A stretch of 6,801 bases of DNA from Pseudomonadota bacterium (GTDB lineage: Bacteria; Pseudomonadota; Gammaproteobacteria; JAKAQQ01). Shown here piece by piece: positions 1 to 6,385 of this stretch. The stretch is taken from NCBI GenBank assembly GCA_021819635.1, contig JAKAQQ010000043.1, forward strand, positions 1 to 6,801. Direction: 5' to 3'. The notes under the pieces are model-generated. The model was not told the origin of the DNA and ran no database searches. It was given only the letters and a program-made list of their open reading frames with translations. The first letter of the stretch is position 1; every line of letters begins with the position of its first letter. The position numbers and the translations under genes are program-made.

Positions 1-2
1 AG

Positions 3-806
3 GCCCGTCGCGCCGGTCTCGCCCGTGCGGCCGAAGCCGCCCGCGCGCTCCTCGAATCGGGAGGAGCGGCCCTTGACGCCGTCGTCCGCGCCGTGGCCGT
101 CCTTGAGGACGACCCCGTGTTCAACGCCGGACGCGGTTCGGTGCTCAACGCCGACGGTGAGGTCGAGATGGACGCCGCCGTCATGGACGGCGCAAGCGGA
201 CGGGCCGGAGCCGTCGCGGGCGTCCACGGGATCGTCCATCCGGTCGGGCTCGCCCGCGCCGTTCTCGAAGACAACCGCGCGGTCCTTCTCGTCGGGGCGG
301 GCGCCGAGCGGTTCGCCGAAGCGCAGGGCATCGAGCGCTGCGACCCCCGGGCCCTCGTCGTCGAGGCGCAGAGGGCGGCCCTCGCCCGTCATCACCGGGG
401 GACCGTCGGGGCCGTCGCCCTCGACCGCGACGGGCGCCTCGCGGCCGCGACGTCGACGGGGGGGCTCACCGGCAAGCTTCCCGGTCGTGTCGGAGACAGC
501 CCTCTCGTGGGATGCGGGACTTACGCCGACCGGCGCGTCGCCGTCTCCACCACCGGCGACGGAGAATCGGTCATTCGCCTCGTCCTCGCCCACCGGCTCG
601 CCGTCCACCACGAGCAGCACCGAGATCTCACGGCGGCCGTCCGCGACGCGGCCGACCGCTTCCGCGAGACGCAGCCCGGCATCCTGGGGGTGATCGCCGT
701 CTCGGCCGGGGGTGAACTCGCGGCCCGCTCGCTCCCGGGAACCCATCTTCTCGTCGCCCGCTGGACCGCGGGCACGCCGGAGGTCACGACGGCACCGAAC
801 GACTGA
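3..806 (+). CDS. iaaA: Isoaspartyl peptidase / L-asparaginase (Ntn-hydrolase family), 5' end missing
   Basis: Type-2 (plant-type) asparaginase, a family whose precursor cuts itself into alpha and beta subunits and hydrolyses isoaspartyl dipeptides and L-asparagine. The frame is open from the first bases, and the visible N-terminal part already carries the family core (GGAALDAV, then EDDPVFNAGRGSV), so the true start lies left of the window. The predicted nucleophile is the Thr of GTVGAVA (codon 402-404), which would become the beta-subunit N-terminus. It is followed by ATSTGG and by GRVGDSP, whose Arg (486-488) and Asp (495-497) match substrate-binding positions known in the E. coli enzyme. 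The alpha/beta linker before the Thr looks about 18 residues shorter than in E. coli IaaA, from memory of that sequence. The C-terminal part is more diverged than the core. The last 23 bp overlap the 3' end of the convergent yihY-like gene. The family is clear; the preference between dipeptides and asparagine cannot be told. Confidence 0.93.
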   Translation, partial: ARRAGLARAAEAARALLESGGAALDAVVRAVAVLEDDPVFNAGRGSVLNADGEVEMDAAVMDGASGRAGAVAGVHGIVHPVGLARAVLEDNRAVLLVGAGAERFAEAQGIERCDPRALVVEAQRAALARHHRGTVGAVALDRDGRLAAATSTGGLTGKLPGRVGDSPLVGCGTYADRRVAVSTTGDGESVIRLVLAHRLAVHHEQHRDLTAAVRDAADRFRETQPGILGVIAVSAGGELAARSLPGTHLLVARWTAGTPEVTTAPND

Positions 807-2115
807 CGGCGTCCTCGGCGAGGAGATCGGCGAGGGTGCGGTCGCCAAGCTTCTGCGTCCGCGTTTCCTCAAGTTCCGCCAGCAGGCGGTCGACGGGGGG
901 TTCGACCCCGGGCTGATAGACCGTGCGGGCGGCCGTGAGCGCGGCCGCCCCACGGATCTGGGCCACCACCTCGGCCAGACGCATCGCGCTCAGGGTCCGC
1001 CCCGGCACGTAGCCGGGCGGATCCTCGGCCGTGAGCAGGAGGAGCCCCCGGGCCTCGAGGCCGGTGACGAATTCCTCCACCATGTCCTGCGGCAGACCCA
1101 GTCGCCGCGCAAGACGCTCGGTGGTCCACAGGGGGCCGCCGCGCTCGTACGCGGTGGCGACCAGGTAGAGGATGTTGAGCAGAAGCCGTTCTTCTTCGTA
1201 GTGCCCGACGACCCTCCGGAGGGCCTCGCTGCGGAGCGCCGAGGGATGCTGGACCAGAAAACTGATCACGGCACCGACAAGAACCACGAACCAGCCGAAG
1301 TAGAGCCAGACCATAAAGAGGAACAGAACGGCGAAGCCCGAGTAGACCAGGGCGTAACTCGAACTCGAGGCGACGAAACTCGCAAAAAACCAGCCGGCGG
1401 TTTCCCAAAGCACGCCGGCGGCAAGGGCGCCGAGAAACGCCGAGCGCAGGCGCACACGGGTGCTTGGCATGAACGCGTAGAGAAACGTGAACGCCGCCAC
1501 CATGAGGAGGTACGGAAGCACGTGGGCGGCGGCAAGATAGAGCGCCCCGAACGGCTCCACGTTCATGAGACGGTGGAGAATCGTCCGGTTGAAGACCGAG
1601 ACGGTGATGCTCACGGCGGCCAGGACGAGCACCGGGCCCACGATGAGGATGCTGAGATAGTCGCCCAAGCGGCTGAAAAAGCGGCGCGGCGTCCGCACCC
1701 GCCAAACGGCGTTGAAGGCCGCCTCGAGCTTGACGAGAAGAGAGATCGTCAGGTACGTGAGCACAACCAGTCCGAGCGATCCGAGGAGCCCCGCGTGGAT
1801 GTGCCGCACGACGTGCAGGATCCGGTTGGTGATTTCGACTCCGCGCGTTCCCATGGGCGCAAAAAGCCGCAGCAGGAACGGAGTCAGTGTCCGGCGCAGT
1901 CCAAAGTCCTTGAGGAGCGAGAGAGCGACGGCAAGAAGCGGGACGACGGTGAAGATCGAGGTGTAGACCAGGCTCATGGCACGCAGGTTGAGCTGCGTCT
2001 CGTGAAGCTCGCGCAGAAAGGCCCCGATTCCCCTTCCGGCCGTCTCCGCCGCCCACCACAGGCGACGGACAAGAAACCGCAGGCGCGAAAGCAGGGACGC
2101 GGGGGGTTCGTTCAT
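784..2115 (-). CDS. YihY/BrkB-family inner-membrane protein with C-terminal helix-turn-helix-like extension
   Basis: A 443-residue polytopic membrane protein of the BrkB/YihY family. These were once annotated as ribonuclease BN, which is now regarded as wrong, and their molecular role remains poorly defined. About six hydrophobic segments are visible, near residues 47-68, 110-130, 154-176, 188-214, 225-249 and 257-287. The conserved region EAAFNAVWRV lies at 131-140. Residues from about 300 to the end are soluble; 330-390 (TERLARRLGLPQDMVEEFV, then LEARGLLLLT) resemble a winged-helix fold. E. coli YihY is near 290 residues and lacks this part, but longer family members are common in proteobacteria. 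The ATG has a GGAG 8 nt upstream. The start overlaps the qorA-like stop as ATGA (2112-2115), so the two genes are probably translationally coupled. Confidence 0.88.
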   Translation of the reverse strand: MNEPPASLLSRLRFLVRRLWWAAETAGRGIGAFLRELHETQLNLRAMSLVYTSIFTVVPLLAVALSLLKDFGLRRTLTPFLLRLFAPMGTRGVEITNRILHVVRHIHAGLLGSLGLVVLTYLTISLLVKLEAAFNAVWRVRTPRRFFSRLGDYLSILIVGPVLVLAAVSITVSVFNRTILHRLMNVEPFGALYLAAAHVLPYLLMVAAFTFLYAFMPSTRVRLRSAFLGALAAGVLWETAGWFFASFVASSSSYALVYSGFAVLFLFMVWLYFGWFVVLVGAVISFLVQHPSALRSEALRRVVGHYEEERLLLNILYLVATAYERGGPLWTTERLARRLGLPQDMVEEFVTGLEARGLLLLTAEDPPGYVPGRTLSAMRLAEVVAQIRGAAALTAARTVYQPGVEPPVDRLLAELEETRTQKLGDRTLADLLAEDAVSRSVPS

Positions 2116-3119
2116 GGCAGCGACTCCGTTCCGGGCAGGAGAAGAAGGGCGCCGCGCGTGCGGCGTGACTCGAGGTCGCGGTGCGCACGCGCCGCCTCGG
2201 CCAGAGGATAACGCCCACCGATCACCGGCCGGAGCGCCCCCGCGCGAAGGAGCGCAAAGAGTTCCTCGACCAGGGCCCGTCGTCCCTCGGGGTCCGCCCA
2301 GTGGGTGGCGAGGGTGGGGCGGGTCACGTAGAGCGAGCCGCGGCGCGCCAGATCGCCCAGATCGAACGGTGGGACGGAACCGGAGGCGTTACCGAAGCTC
2401 ACCAGCATCCCGAAGGGCCGAAGACAATCGAGTGAGGCGGTCCACGTAGCCCGGCCCACCGAATCGTAGACGACGGGAACGCCTTGCCCGCCGGTGAGGC
2501 GACGGACGGACGTGGGAACGTCTTCCCAGGAGGTATCGATACAGGCCCCGTATCCTTGCTCAAGAGCGAACGCGCACTTTTCCGGACCGCGCGCCGCCCC
2601 AATGAGGTGCACGCCGATGGCCCGCGCGATCTGACCGGCGAGATGACCGACACCGCCCGCCGCGGCGTGGAAGAGCGCCGTCTCGTCCGGAGCCAGCGGT
2701 CGCGTGCGGCGGAGAAGGGCAAGCGCCGTCAAACCCTTCAGGAAGACCGCGGCCAGGGTTTCGTCCTCCACCCCCGGGGGAACGGCCACGAGGGCCTCGG
2801 CGGGAACGAGTCTCCGGGTGGCGTAAGAGCCAACGGGGCCCTGAGCGTAGGCGACCCGTTGCCCCGGCGCCAGAGAACCGACACCGGGACCGACCTCCTC
2901 AATCACGCCGACGGCTTCAAGCCCAAGCCCCGAAGGAAGCGGAAGGGGATAGAGCCCCCGCCGGTGGTAGATGTCGACGAAGTTGACGCCCACGACCGTG
3001 TGACGGAGAAGAACCTCGCCCGGCCCGGGCGGAAAAAGAGGAAACTCCGTCTCGCGGAGAACGTCCGCCTCCCCGGTGCGGGCGAAAACGACGGCACGGG
3101 CGGCACGCTCGGAACTCAT
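2112..3119 (-). CDS. qorA: NADPH:quinone oxidoreductase, zinc-independent medium-chain dehydrogenase/reductase
   Basis: A 335-residue protein closely resembling E. coli QorA along its whole length. Such enzymes use NADPH to reduce quinones and related electrophiles in the cytoplasm. Shared segments include VNFVDIYHRRGLYP (45-58), LPSGLGLEAVG (61-71), FLKGLTA (126-132), the Rossmann nucleotide-binding loop HAAAGGVG (151-158), VVYDSVGR (216-223), SFGNASG (241-247) and GSLYVTRP (261-268). The cysteine and histidine ligands of zinc-dependent alcohol dehydrogenases are absent, as expected for the quinone reductase branch. The frame is open to 3206, but residues upstream of MSSERAARAV do not resemble the family, so I chose the ATG at 3119. 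It has no clear Shine-Dalgarno; an in-frame ATG at 3158 is the alternative. The gene is divergent from coq7 and overlaps yihY downstream by 4 bases. Confidence 0.93.
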   Translation of the reverse strand: MSSERAARAVVFARTGEADVLRETEFPLFPPGPGEVLLRHTVVGVNFVDIYHRRGLYPLPLPSGLGLEAVGVIEEVGPGVGSLAPGQRVAYAQGPVGSYATRRLVPAEALVAVPPGVEDETLAAVFLKGLTALALLRRTRPLAPDETALFHAAAGGVGHLAGQIARAIGVHLIGAARGPEKCAFALEQGYGACIDTSWEDVPTSVRRLTGGQGVPVVYDSVGRATWTASLDCLRPFGMLVSFGNASGSVPPFDLGDLARRGSLYVTRPTLATHWADPEGRRALVEELFALLRAGALRPVIGGRYPLAEAARAHRDLESRRTRGALLLLPGTESLP

Positions 3120-3146
3120 GGGGGTATTGTGCCATCCGTTGCGGCC

Positions 3147-3150
3147 GAGG
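3147..3150 (+). promoter_or_regulatory. Ribosome binding site that decides the coq7 start
   Basis: GAGG lies 6 nt before the ATG at 3157. The only other plausible start, the ATG at 3187, follows a C-rich stretch with no purine-rich motif at the usual distance. This favours the upstream ATG and adds ten residues to the protein. Confidence 0.5.
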
Positions 3151-3156
3151 CGTATC

Positions 3157-3801
3157 ATGTCGGCGTCGTGGACGGCCCCACCCCCCATGCCTTCCAAACT
3201 GCGCACCCGGTTCCTGACCGAGCTTGATCACGCCCTCGCCGCGGTCTTTGCCCGCCCCCCCGTCGTCCCGCCCCCCGATGCGGTGCTTGACCCGGACGAG
3301 AAAAGACGCGTGGGTCGCCTCTTGCGTGTCGACGATGCGGGAGAAGTGGCCGCCCAAGCGCTCTACCGGGGGCAGGCGTTCTTCGCCCGCCGCCCCGAGC
3401 TCGCCGCCCATCTCCGGGAGGCCGGAGCGGAGGAGGAAGCTCATCTCCTCGGTTGCCGCAGCCGCCTGGCCGCCCTCGGGGCGCGCCCGAGCGTCCTCGG
3501 CCCCGTCTGGTACGCGGGCGGTTGGCTGAGCGGAGCCCTCTTCGCCCTCCTCGGGGACCGTACGAGCCTTGGCTATATCGACGAGACGGAACGGCGCGTC
3601 GCCCGTCACCTCAGCGATCACCTCCGGCGCCTTCCCGCCACGGACACGGCGACACGCGCGCTTCTCGAGCGCATGCGTGAGGAGGAGGGGCGGCACGCCG
3701 CGCGCGCGCGCGCGGCCGGCGCCCAACCCCTGCCGCCTCCGGTTCGGGCGCTGATGGGGGCGGCCGCACGGGTGATGACCACGCTCGCCGCCCGCCTCTG
3801 A
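3157..3801 (+). CDS. coq7: Coq7-type demethoxyubiquinone hydroxylase
   Basis: Ferritin-like di-iron monooxygenase of ubiquinone biosynthesis. It adds the C6 hydroxyl to the demethoxyubiquinone ring using oxygen, at the inner face of the membrane. From the ATG at 3157 it is 214 residues. The expected ligand pattern is present: Glu63 (DDAGEVAAQ), Glu93 with His96 (EEEAH), Glu145 (DETERRVARHL) and Glu177 with His180 (EEEGRH). GARPSVLGPVWY and TSLGYIDETE match conserved Coq7 segments. The first ~40 residues are variable in the family, so the start is less sure; the ATG at 3187 would give 204 residues. A (CG)8 tract encodes the residues directly after His180. It is back to back with a quinone reductase gene and convergent with speD across 25 bp. 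The gene implies aerobic, oxygen-dependent ubiquinone synthesis at this step. Confidence 0.93.
   Translation: MSASWTAPPPMPSKLRTRFLTELDHALAAVFARPPVVPPPDAVLDPDEKRRVGRLLRVDDAGEVAAQALYRGQAFFARRPELAAHLREAGAEEEAHLLGCRSRLAALGARPSVLGPVWYAGGWLSGALFALLGDRTSLGYIDETERRVARHLSDHLRRLPATDTATRALLERMREEEGRHAARARAAGAQPLPPPVRALMGAAARVMTTLAARL
3697..3716 (+). repeat. (CG)8 tract forming a perfect 20-bp palindrome inside coq7
   Basis: Eight uninterrupted CG dinucleotides (3699-3714), flanked by GC and GC, give a self-complementary 20-bp stretch. It encodes an Ala/Arg-rich stretch after the last predicted iron ligand of Coq7. Alternating CG tracts can form left-handed DNA and can slip during replication; whether this one does is not shown by the sequence. 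Confidence 0.85.
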
Positions 3802-3826
3802 AAGCCCTCGGGGACGCGGGCGCGGC

Positions 3827-4675
3827 TCAGCGGATCTCGGAGAGGTGCCCGCGGCGCGTGTTGCGCCCGTAGAAGATCTCGTACATCTCGACCTTGAGCT
3901 GTTCCCGCAGACGCTTCTTTTCGTCCTCGCCGAGGGCGTCGGTGTCAACCCCGAAGAGGTAGCTGCCGAGATCAAGGTCCTTGAGGATCATCTTCGTGTG
4001 GAAGATGTTCTCCTGATAGATGTTGACATCGATCATCTGGTAGCGCTCGCGGGTGTCGCGCGAGAGAAAGTTCTGGATCGAGTTGATGTGGTGATCGCGA
4101 AAAAGCTTCTGCCCCCGTACATCGCGGGTAAACCCGCGGATGCGGTAGTCGAGGGTGACGATGTCCGACTCGAACGCGTGGAGAAGGTAGTTCAAGGCCC
4201 GAAGCGGCGAAATCCGGCCGCACGTCGAGACGTCGATGTCGGCGCGAAACGTGCTCAGGCCGTTGTCCGGATGGGCCTCGGGGTAGGTGTGGACCGTGAT
4301 GTGGCTCGTCTGGAGGTGACCGGCCACGCTCGCCGGGAGCGGTCCCGGAGCTTCGACCTCGGAAGAGGCGGCGTTCGCAAGCGCCGCGGCGTTGGTCAAC
4401 GCCTCTTCGGCGATGAGCAGGGTCACGGAAGCCCCCTGAGGGTCGTAATCCTGGCGCGAGACGCTCAGGACATGGGCGCCGATGATCGAGGCCACGTCGT
4501 TCAGGATGGCCGTGAGCCGCTCGGCGTTATAGGCCTCGTTGATGTAGCGCAGATACTCGTGCTGCTGCTGCTCGTTCTGCGCGTAACAGATGTCGTAGAG
4601 ATTGAAGCTCAGCGTTTTGGTGAGGTTGTTGAACCCCTGGAGCTTCAGGTTGCGGTTAAGGTACGGAAGAGGCAT
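3827..4675 (-). CDS. speD: S-adenosylmethionine decarboxylase proenzyme, E. coli type
   Basis: Makes decarboxylated S-adenosylmethionine, the aminopropyl donor for spermidine. The 282-residue precursor matches E. coli SpeD (264 residues) almost end to end: [21 protein letters not shown] at the start, [12 protein letters not shown] (74-85), [10 protein letters not shown] (124-133), [11 protein letters not shown] (143-153), then [13 protein letters not shown] (216-228) and YGRN (269-272). Ser124 is the predicted self-cleavage residue that becomes the pyruvoyl cofactor. His129 and Cys152 correspond to E. coli His117 and Cys140. The ATG at 4675 has a strong Shine-Dalgarno; the frame extends five codons further to a GTG that overlaps this site and is not preferred. 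A perfect 20-bp palindrome lies upstream of the ribosome binding site. No speE (spermidine synthase) gene is in the window. Its 3' end faces coq7. Confidence 0.97.
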   Translation of the reverse strand: MPLPYLNRNLKLQGFNNLTKTLSFNLYDICYAQNEQQQHEYLRYINEAYNAERLTAILNDVASIIGAHVLSVSRQDYDPQGASVTLLIAEEALTNAAALANAASSEVEAPGPLPASVAGHLQTSHITVHTYPEAHPDNGLSTFRADIDVSTCGRISPLRALNYLLHAFESDIVTLDYRIRGFTRDVRGQKLFRDHHINSIQNFLSRDTRERYQMIDVNIYQENIFHTKMILKDLDLGSYLFGVDTDALGEDEKKRLREQLKVEMYEIFYGRNTRRGHLSEIR

Positions 4676-4681
4676 ATCCGA

Positions 4682-4688
4682 CCCTCCC
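4682..4688 (-). promoter_or_regulatory. speD ribosome binding site
   Basis: GGGAGGG on the minus strand, 6 nt before the ATG at 4675. It is the strongest Shine-Dalgarno I found among the genes here, and it fixes the speD start. Confidence 0.75.
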
Positions 4689-4695
4689 ACGACGG

Positions 4696-4715
4696 GCGGT
4701 CGGCATGCCGACCGC
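4696..4715 (-). promoter_or_regulatory. Perfect 20-bp palindrome in the speD leader
   Basis: GCGGTCGGCATGCCGACCGC reads the same on both strands, without a mismatch, and is centred between 4705 and 4706. It lies 7 bp upstream of the speD Shine-Dalgarno. In RNA it could fold as an 8-bp GC-rich stem with a CATG loop. No T-run follows on either strand, so it does not look like an intrinsic terminator. It could be a dimeric-protein operator or an mRNA leader hairpin. The structure is certain; the role is inference. Confidence 0.5.
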
Positions 4716-4725
4716 GTGGTGATCC

Positions 4726-4754
4726 AACAAAAGCACCCCGACCCTCGGCCGGCG
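4726..4754 (-). terminator. Candidate intrinsic terminator after rpe
   Basis: On the minus strand, starting 16 nt after the rpe stop, CGCC and CCGA (separated by a GG bulge) can pair with TCGG and GGTG around a GGG loop. C, TTTT, G and TT follow. The stem is 8 bp with one G·U pair and a bulge, and the T-tract is short, so it is imperfect. Its position between rpe and the speD leader is right for ending the djlA-like/rpe transcript. Confidence 0.4.
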
Positions 4755-4770
4755 CGCCATTATCGCAGGT

Positions 4771-5469
4771 TCAGCCCGCGCCTGCCAGCCCCTCGCCGTC
4801 GGCCTCGGCGACCGCCCGCCGAAGAGCCCGTAGGGCGGCGGCGGAGTCCGATTGTCCGAAGACGGCGGAGCCGGCAACGAAGGCCTCGGCCCCGGCCCGT
4901 CGGGCCTCGACGATGGTCCGCGCGTCGATCCCGCCGTCGACCTCGAGGCGGACGGGCGAGACACCGTCGTCAATCCAGCGCCGGAGCGCGCGGATCTTGG
5001 GCAGAACGTGGGGAAGAAAGGTCTGACCGGCAAACCCTGGGTTAACGGTCATCACGAGCACGACGTCGAGAGCGTCCCGTTCGTAGCCTAGGGCCTCGAG
5101 ACCGTCGGCGGGGTTGAGGGCGAGGCCCGCACGGCAGCCAAGTGCCCGGATCCGCGCCAGCGTCCGGTCCAGGTGACGCGTGGCCGCGGGGTGCACGATG
5201 AGGGTCCGGGCCCCCGCGCGCGCAAACTCCTCGACCAGGTCGTCGACCGGCTCGACCATCAGGTGGACGTCGAACTCGGCGCGGCAGCCCGCGCGGCGCA
5301 GGGAGGAGAGGACAAGCGGACCGATGCTGAGATTGGGGACGTAATGGTTGTCCATCACGTCGTAATGGATCATGTCGGCCCCGGCCGCGAGGACGGCGTC
5401 GATCTCGGCGCCGAGGCGCGAGAAGTCGGCGGAAATCAGGGAGGGGGCCAAGAGGGCGGGGCGGGACAC
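4771..5469 (-). CDS. rpe: Ribulose-phosphate 3-epimerase
   Basis: Interconverts D-ribulose 5-phosphate and D-xylulose 5-phosphate in the pentose phosphate pathway and, in autotrophs, the Calvin cycle. The protein is 232 residues from the chosen start, near the 225 of E. coli Rpe, and is a TIM barrel. Visible motifs are LLAPSLISADF (6-16), IHYDVMDNHYVPNLSIGP (34-51), FDVHLMVE (66-73), VMTVNPGFAGQ (139-149) and LEVDGGI (175-181). His35, Asp37, His69 and Asp178 fit the metal ligands; Asp37 and Asp178 are the expected acid-base pair. Three in-frame GTG codons could start it (5469, 5478, 5499), none with a good Shine-Dalgarno. I chose 5469 because the sequence after it fits the family length. It lies 44 bp after the djlA-like stop (14 bp if 5499 is used) and is probably co-transcribed with it. 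The neighbours gph and trpE seen in many gammaproteobacteria are not here. Confidence 0.95.
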   Translation of the reverse strand: MSRPALLAPSLISADFSRLGAEIDAVLAAGADMIHYDVMDNHYVPNLSIGPLVLSSLRRAGCRAEFDVHLMVEPVDDLVEEFARAGARTLIVHPAATRHLDRTLARIRALGCRAGLALNPADGLEALGYERDALDVVLVMTVNPGFAGQTFLPHVLPKIRALRRWIDDGVSPVRLEVDGGIDARTIVEARRAGAEAFVAGSAVFGQSDSAAALRALRRAVAEADGEGLAGAG

Positions 5470-5513
5470 GGGGGGCACGGAACCGGGGACGCGGGTCACT
5501 TTAGCACGGTGGC

Positions 5514-6371
5514 TCAGGCCGGGCGGCCGCGCGCGGCACGAACCTGTTCGTAGGCGGCGCGGATCCTCTGGGTGCGCTCGTTGGCCATGCGGACGGCGAG
5601 ATCGCTCGCCCCGGAGGCGGTGAGCTTGTCGGGATGGTGGCGGCGCAGAAGCCGGCGGTAGGCAAGCGTGACCTCCTCGTCGCTCGCCTCCGGGCGGACG
5701 CCCAGGGTCGCGTACGCCTCGGCGATCGGCGGGCCCGAAGGCGGCGGAGGACCCGCCGCGCCGCCCCCCGCGTGCCGGAAGCCTTCGGCCATCCGCCGCC
5801 ATTCCTCCTCGAGGAGGACGCGGGTGTGGAGGGCCTGAAGTTCGAGCGGGTGAAGCCCCAGACTCCCGAGAAGGGCGCCCAGTTCTCCGCCCAAAGGAGC
5901 GTTGCCGCGCAGGAGGACGTGCTGGCGGAGCGCCAGCTCGGCAAAGAGGCGCACGCCGAGCCCGTGGCGCGGGGCGGTGTGCCGCCAGCGCTGGGTCCAG
6001 GCCTCGATCTCGGAAGGCGTGGCGTCCCGTCCTTCGCGCCAAGCGTGGAGATTGCGCTCGATCTCGGCGGGCGAGACACCGTAGGCCCCGAGGGCCGCGG
6101 CGAGCGCTTCGGCGGCACGGCCCGATTCGGCGCCCGACGCCCGGGAGTGGCGACCCAGGATCCGGAAGGCGTCGCTCCAGAACCCCTCGTCGCCCAGGCT
6201 CCTGCCACGACGGTACGACCCGAGCCCCCGGGCAAAACGCACGACGAGGTAAGCCAAAGCGACCACGCCCGCACTGCGGTCGTGGTCGCTCAGGAGAAGA
6301 ACGAGAACGATGAGAAACCAGAACACGGGCGCGGGCCGATCGCGCGGGACGCACGTGCGGCGCCCCGTCAC
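5514..6371 (-). CDS. DjlA-like membrane-anchored J-domain protein
   Basis: Probable co-chaperone that stimulates DnaK from the inner membrane. The 285 residues show one N-terminal hydrophobic region (about 14-46, FWFLIVLVLLL then GVVALAYLVV), a central helical region resembling the TerB-like domain of DjlA (about 64-185, FWSDAFRILGRHSRASG at its start), a Gly/Pro-rich linker (201-215) and a C-terminal J domain (about 217-281). The HPD triad essential for Hsp70 stimulation is intact at 246-248 (RRHHPDKL). This order and length match E. coli DjlA (271 residues), but the acidic motif typical of TerB-like domains looks degraded, so I give no symbol. The start is unsure: a GTG at 6371, right after an in-frame stop, or a GTG at 6326 that would put the membrane segment at the very N-terminus as in DjlA. 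It is upstream of rpe on the same strand and divergent from the propeller gene. Confidence 0.82.
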   Translation of the reverse strand: MTGRRTCVPRDRPAPVFWFLIVLVLLLSDHDRSAGVVALAYLVVRFARGLGSYRRGRSLGDEGFWSDAFRILGRHSRASGAESGRAAEALAAALGAYGVSPAEIERNLHAWREGRDATPSEIEAWTQRWRHTAPRHGLGVRLFAELALRQHVLLRGNAPLGGELGALLGSLGLHPLELQALHTRVLLEEEWRRMAEGFRHAGGGAAGPPPPSGPPIAEAYATLGVRPEASDEEVTLAYRRLLRRHHPDKLTASGASDLAVRMANERTQRIRAAYEQVRAARGRPA

Positions 6372-6379
6372 CCCGCCGC

Positions 6380-6385
6380 TATACT
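6380..6385 (+). promoter_or_regulatory. Candidate -10 element for the propeller gene
   Basis: TATACT, one mismatch from the sigma-70 consensus, sits in a locally AT-rich patch (TATACTATCTCAAT) of an otherwise very GC-rich region. It is 43 nt before the ATG at 6429. No good -35 is seen at 16-18 nt upstream. The complementary strand reads ATAGTATA, so the same patch could also serve the divergent djlA-like gene. Confidence 0.35.

Noticed and set aside
812..824. Inverted repeat TCCTCGGCGAGGA just after the iaaA stop, considered as a terminator
   Set aside because: The stem is 5-6 bp with almost no loop, no T-run follows on either strand, and it lies in the yihY coding region.
712..2211. Long plus-strand open frame of 499 codons opposite the yihY-like gene
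   Set aside because: It has a charged, low-complexity composition rich in Arg, Gly, Glu and His, matches no family, and is the mirror of a well-supported membrane protein gene. High GC suppresses stop codons here.
3120..3206. 29-residue N-terminal extension of the quinone reductase
   Set aside because: It reads into the coq7 start region, does not resemble the family N-terminus, and has no ribosome binding site.
3802..3826. Terminator between convergent coq7 and speD
   Set aside because: Only 4-bp stems can be drawn in the 25-bp gap and there is no T-run.
3845..5026. 393-codon plus-strand frame opposite speD and the rpe 3' part
   Set aside because: It spans two strongly supported minus-strand genes and their gap, and shows no domain of its own.
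4771..6354. 527-codon minus-strand frame continuing upstream of rpe through the djlA-like gene
   Set aside because: Only the C-terminal ~230 residues are Rpe. The upstream part is Arg/Pro/Gly-rich nonsense in another frame of the djlA-like gene, so it is not a fusion.
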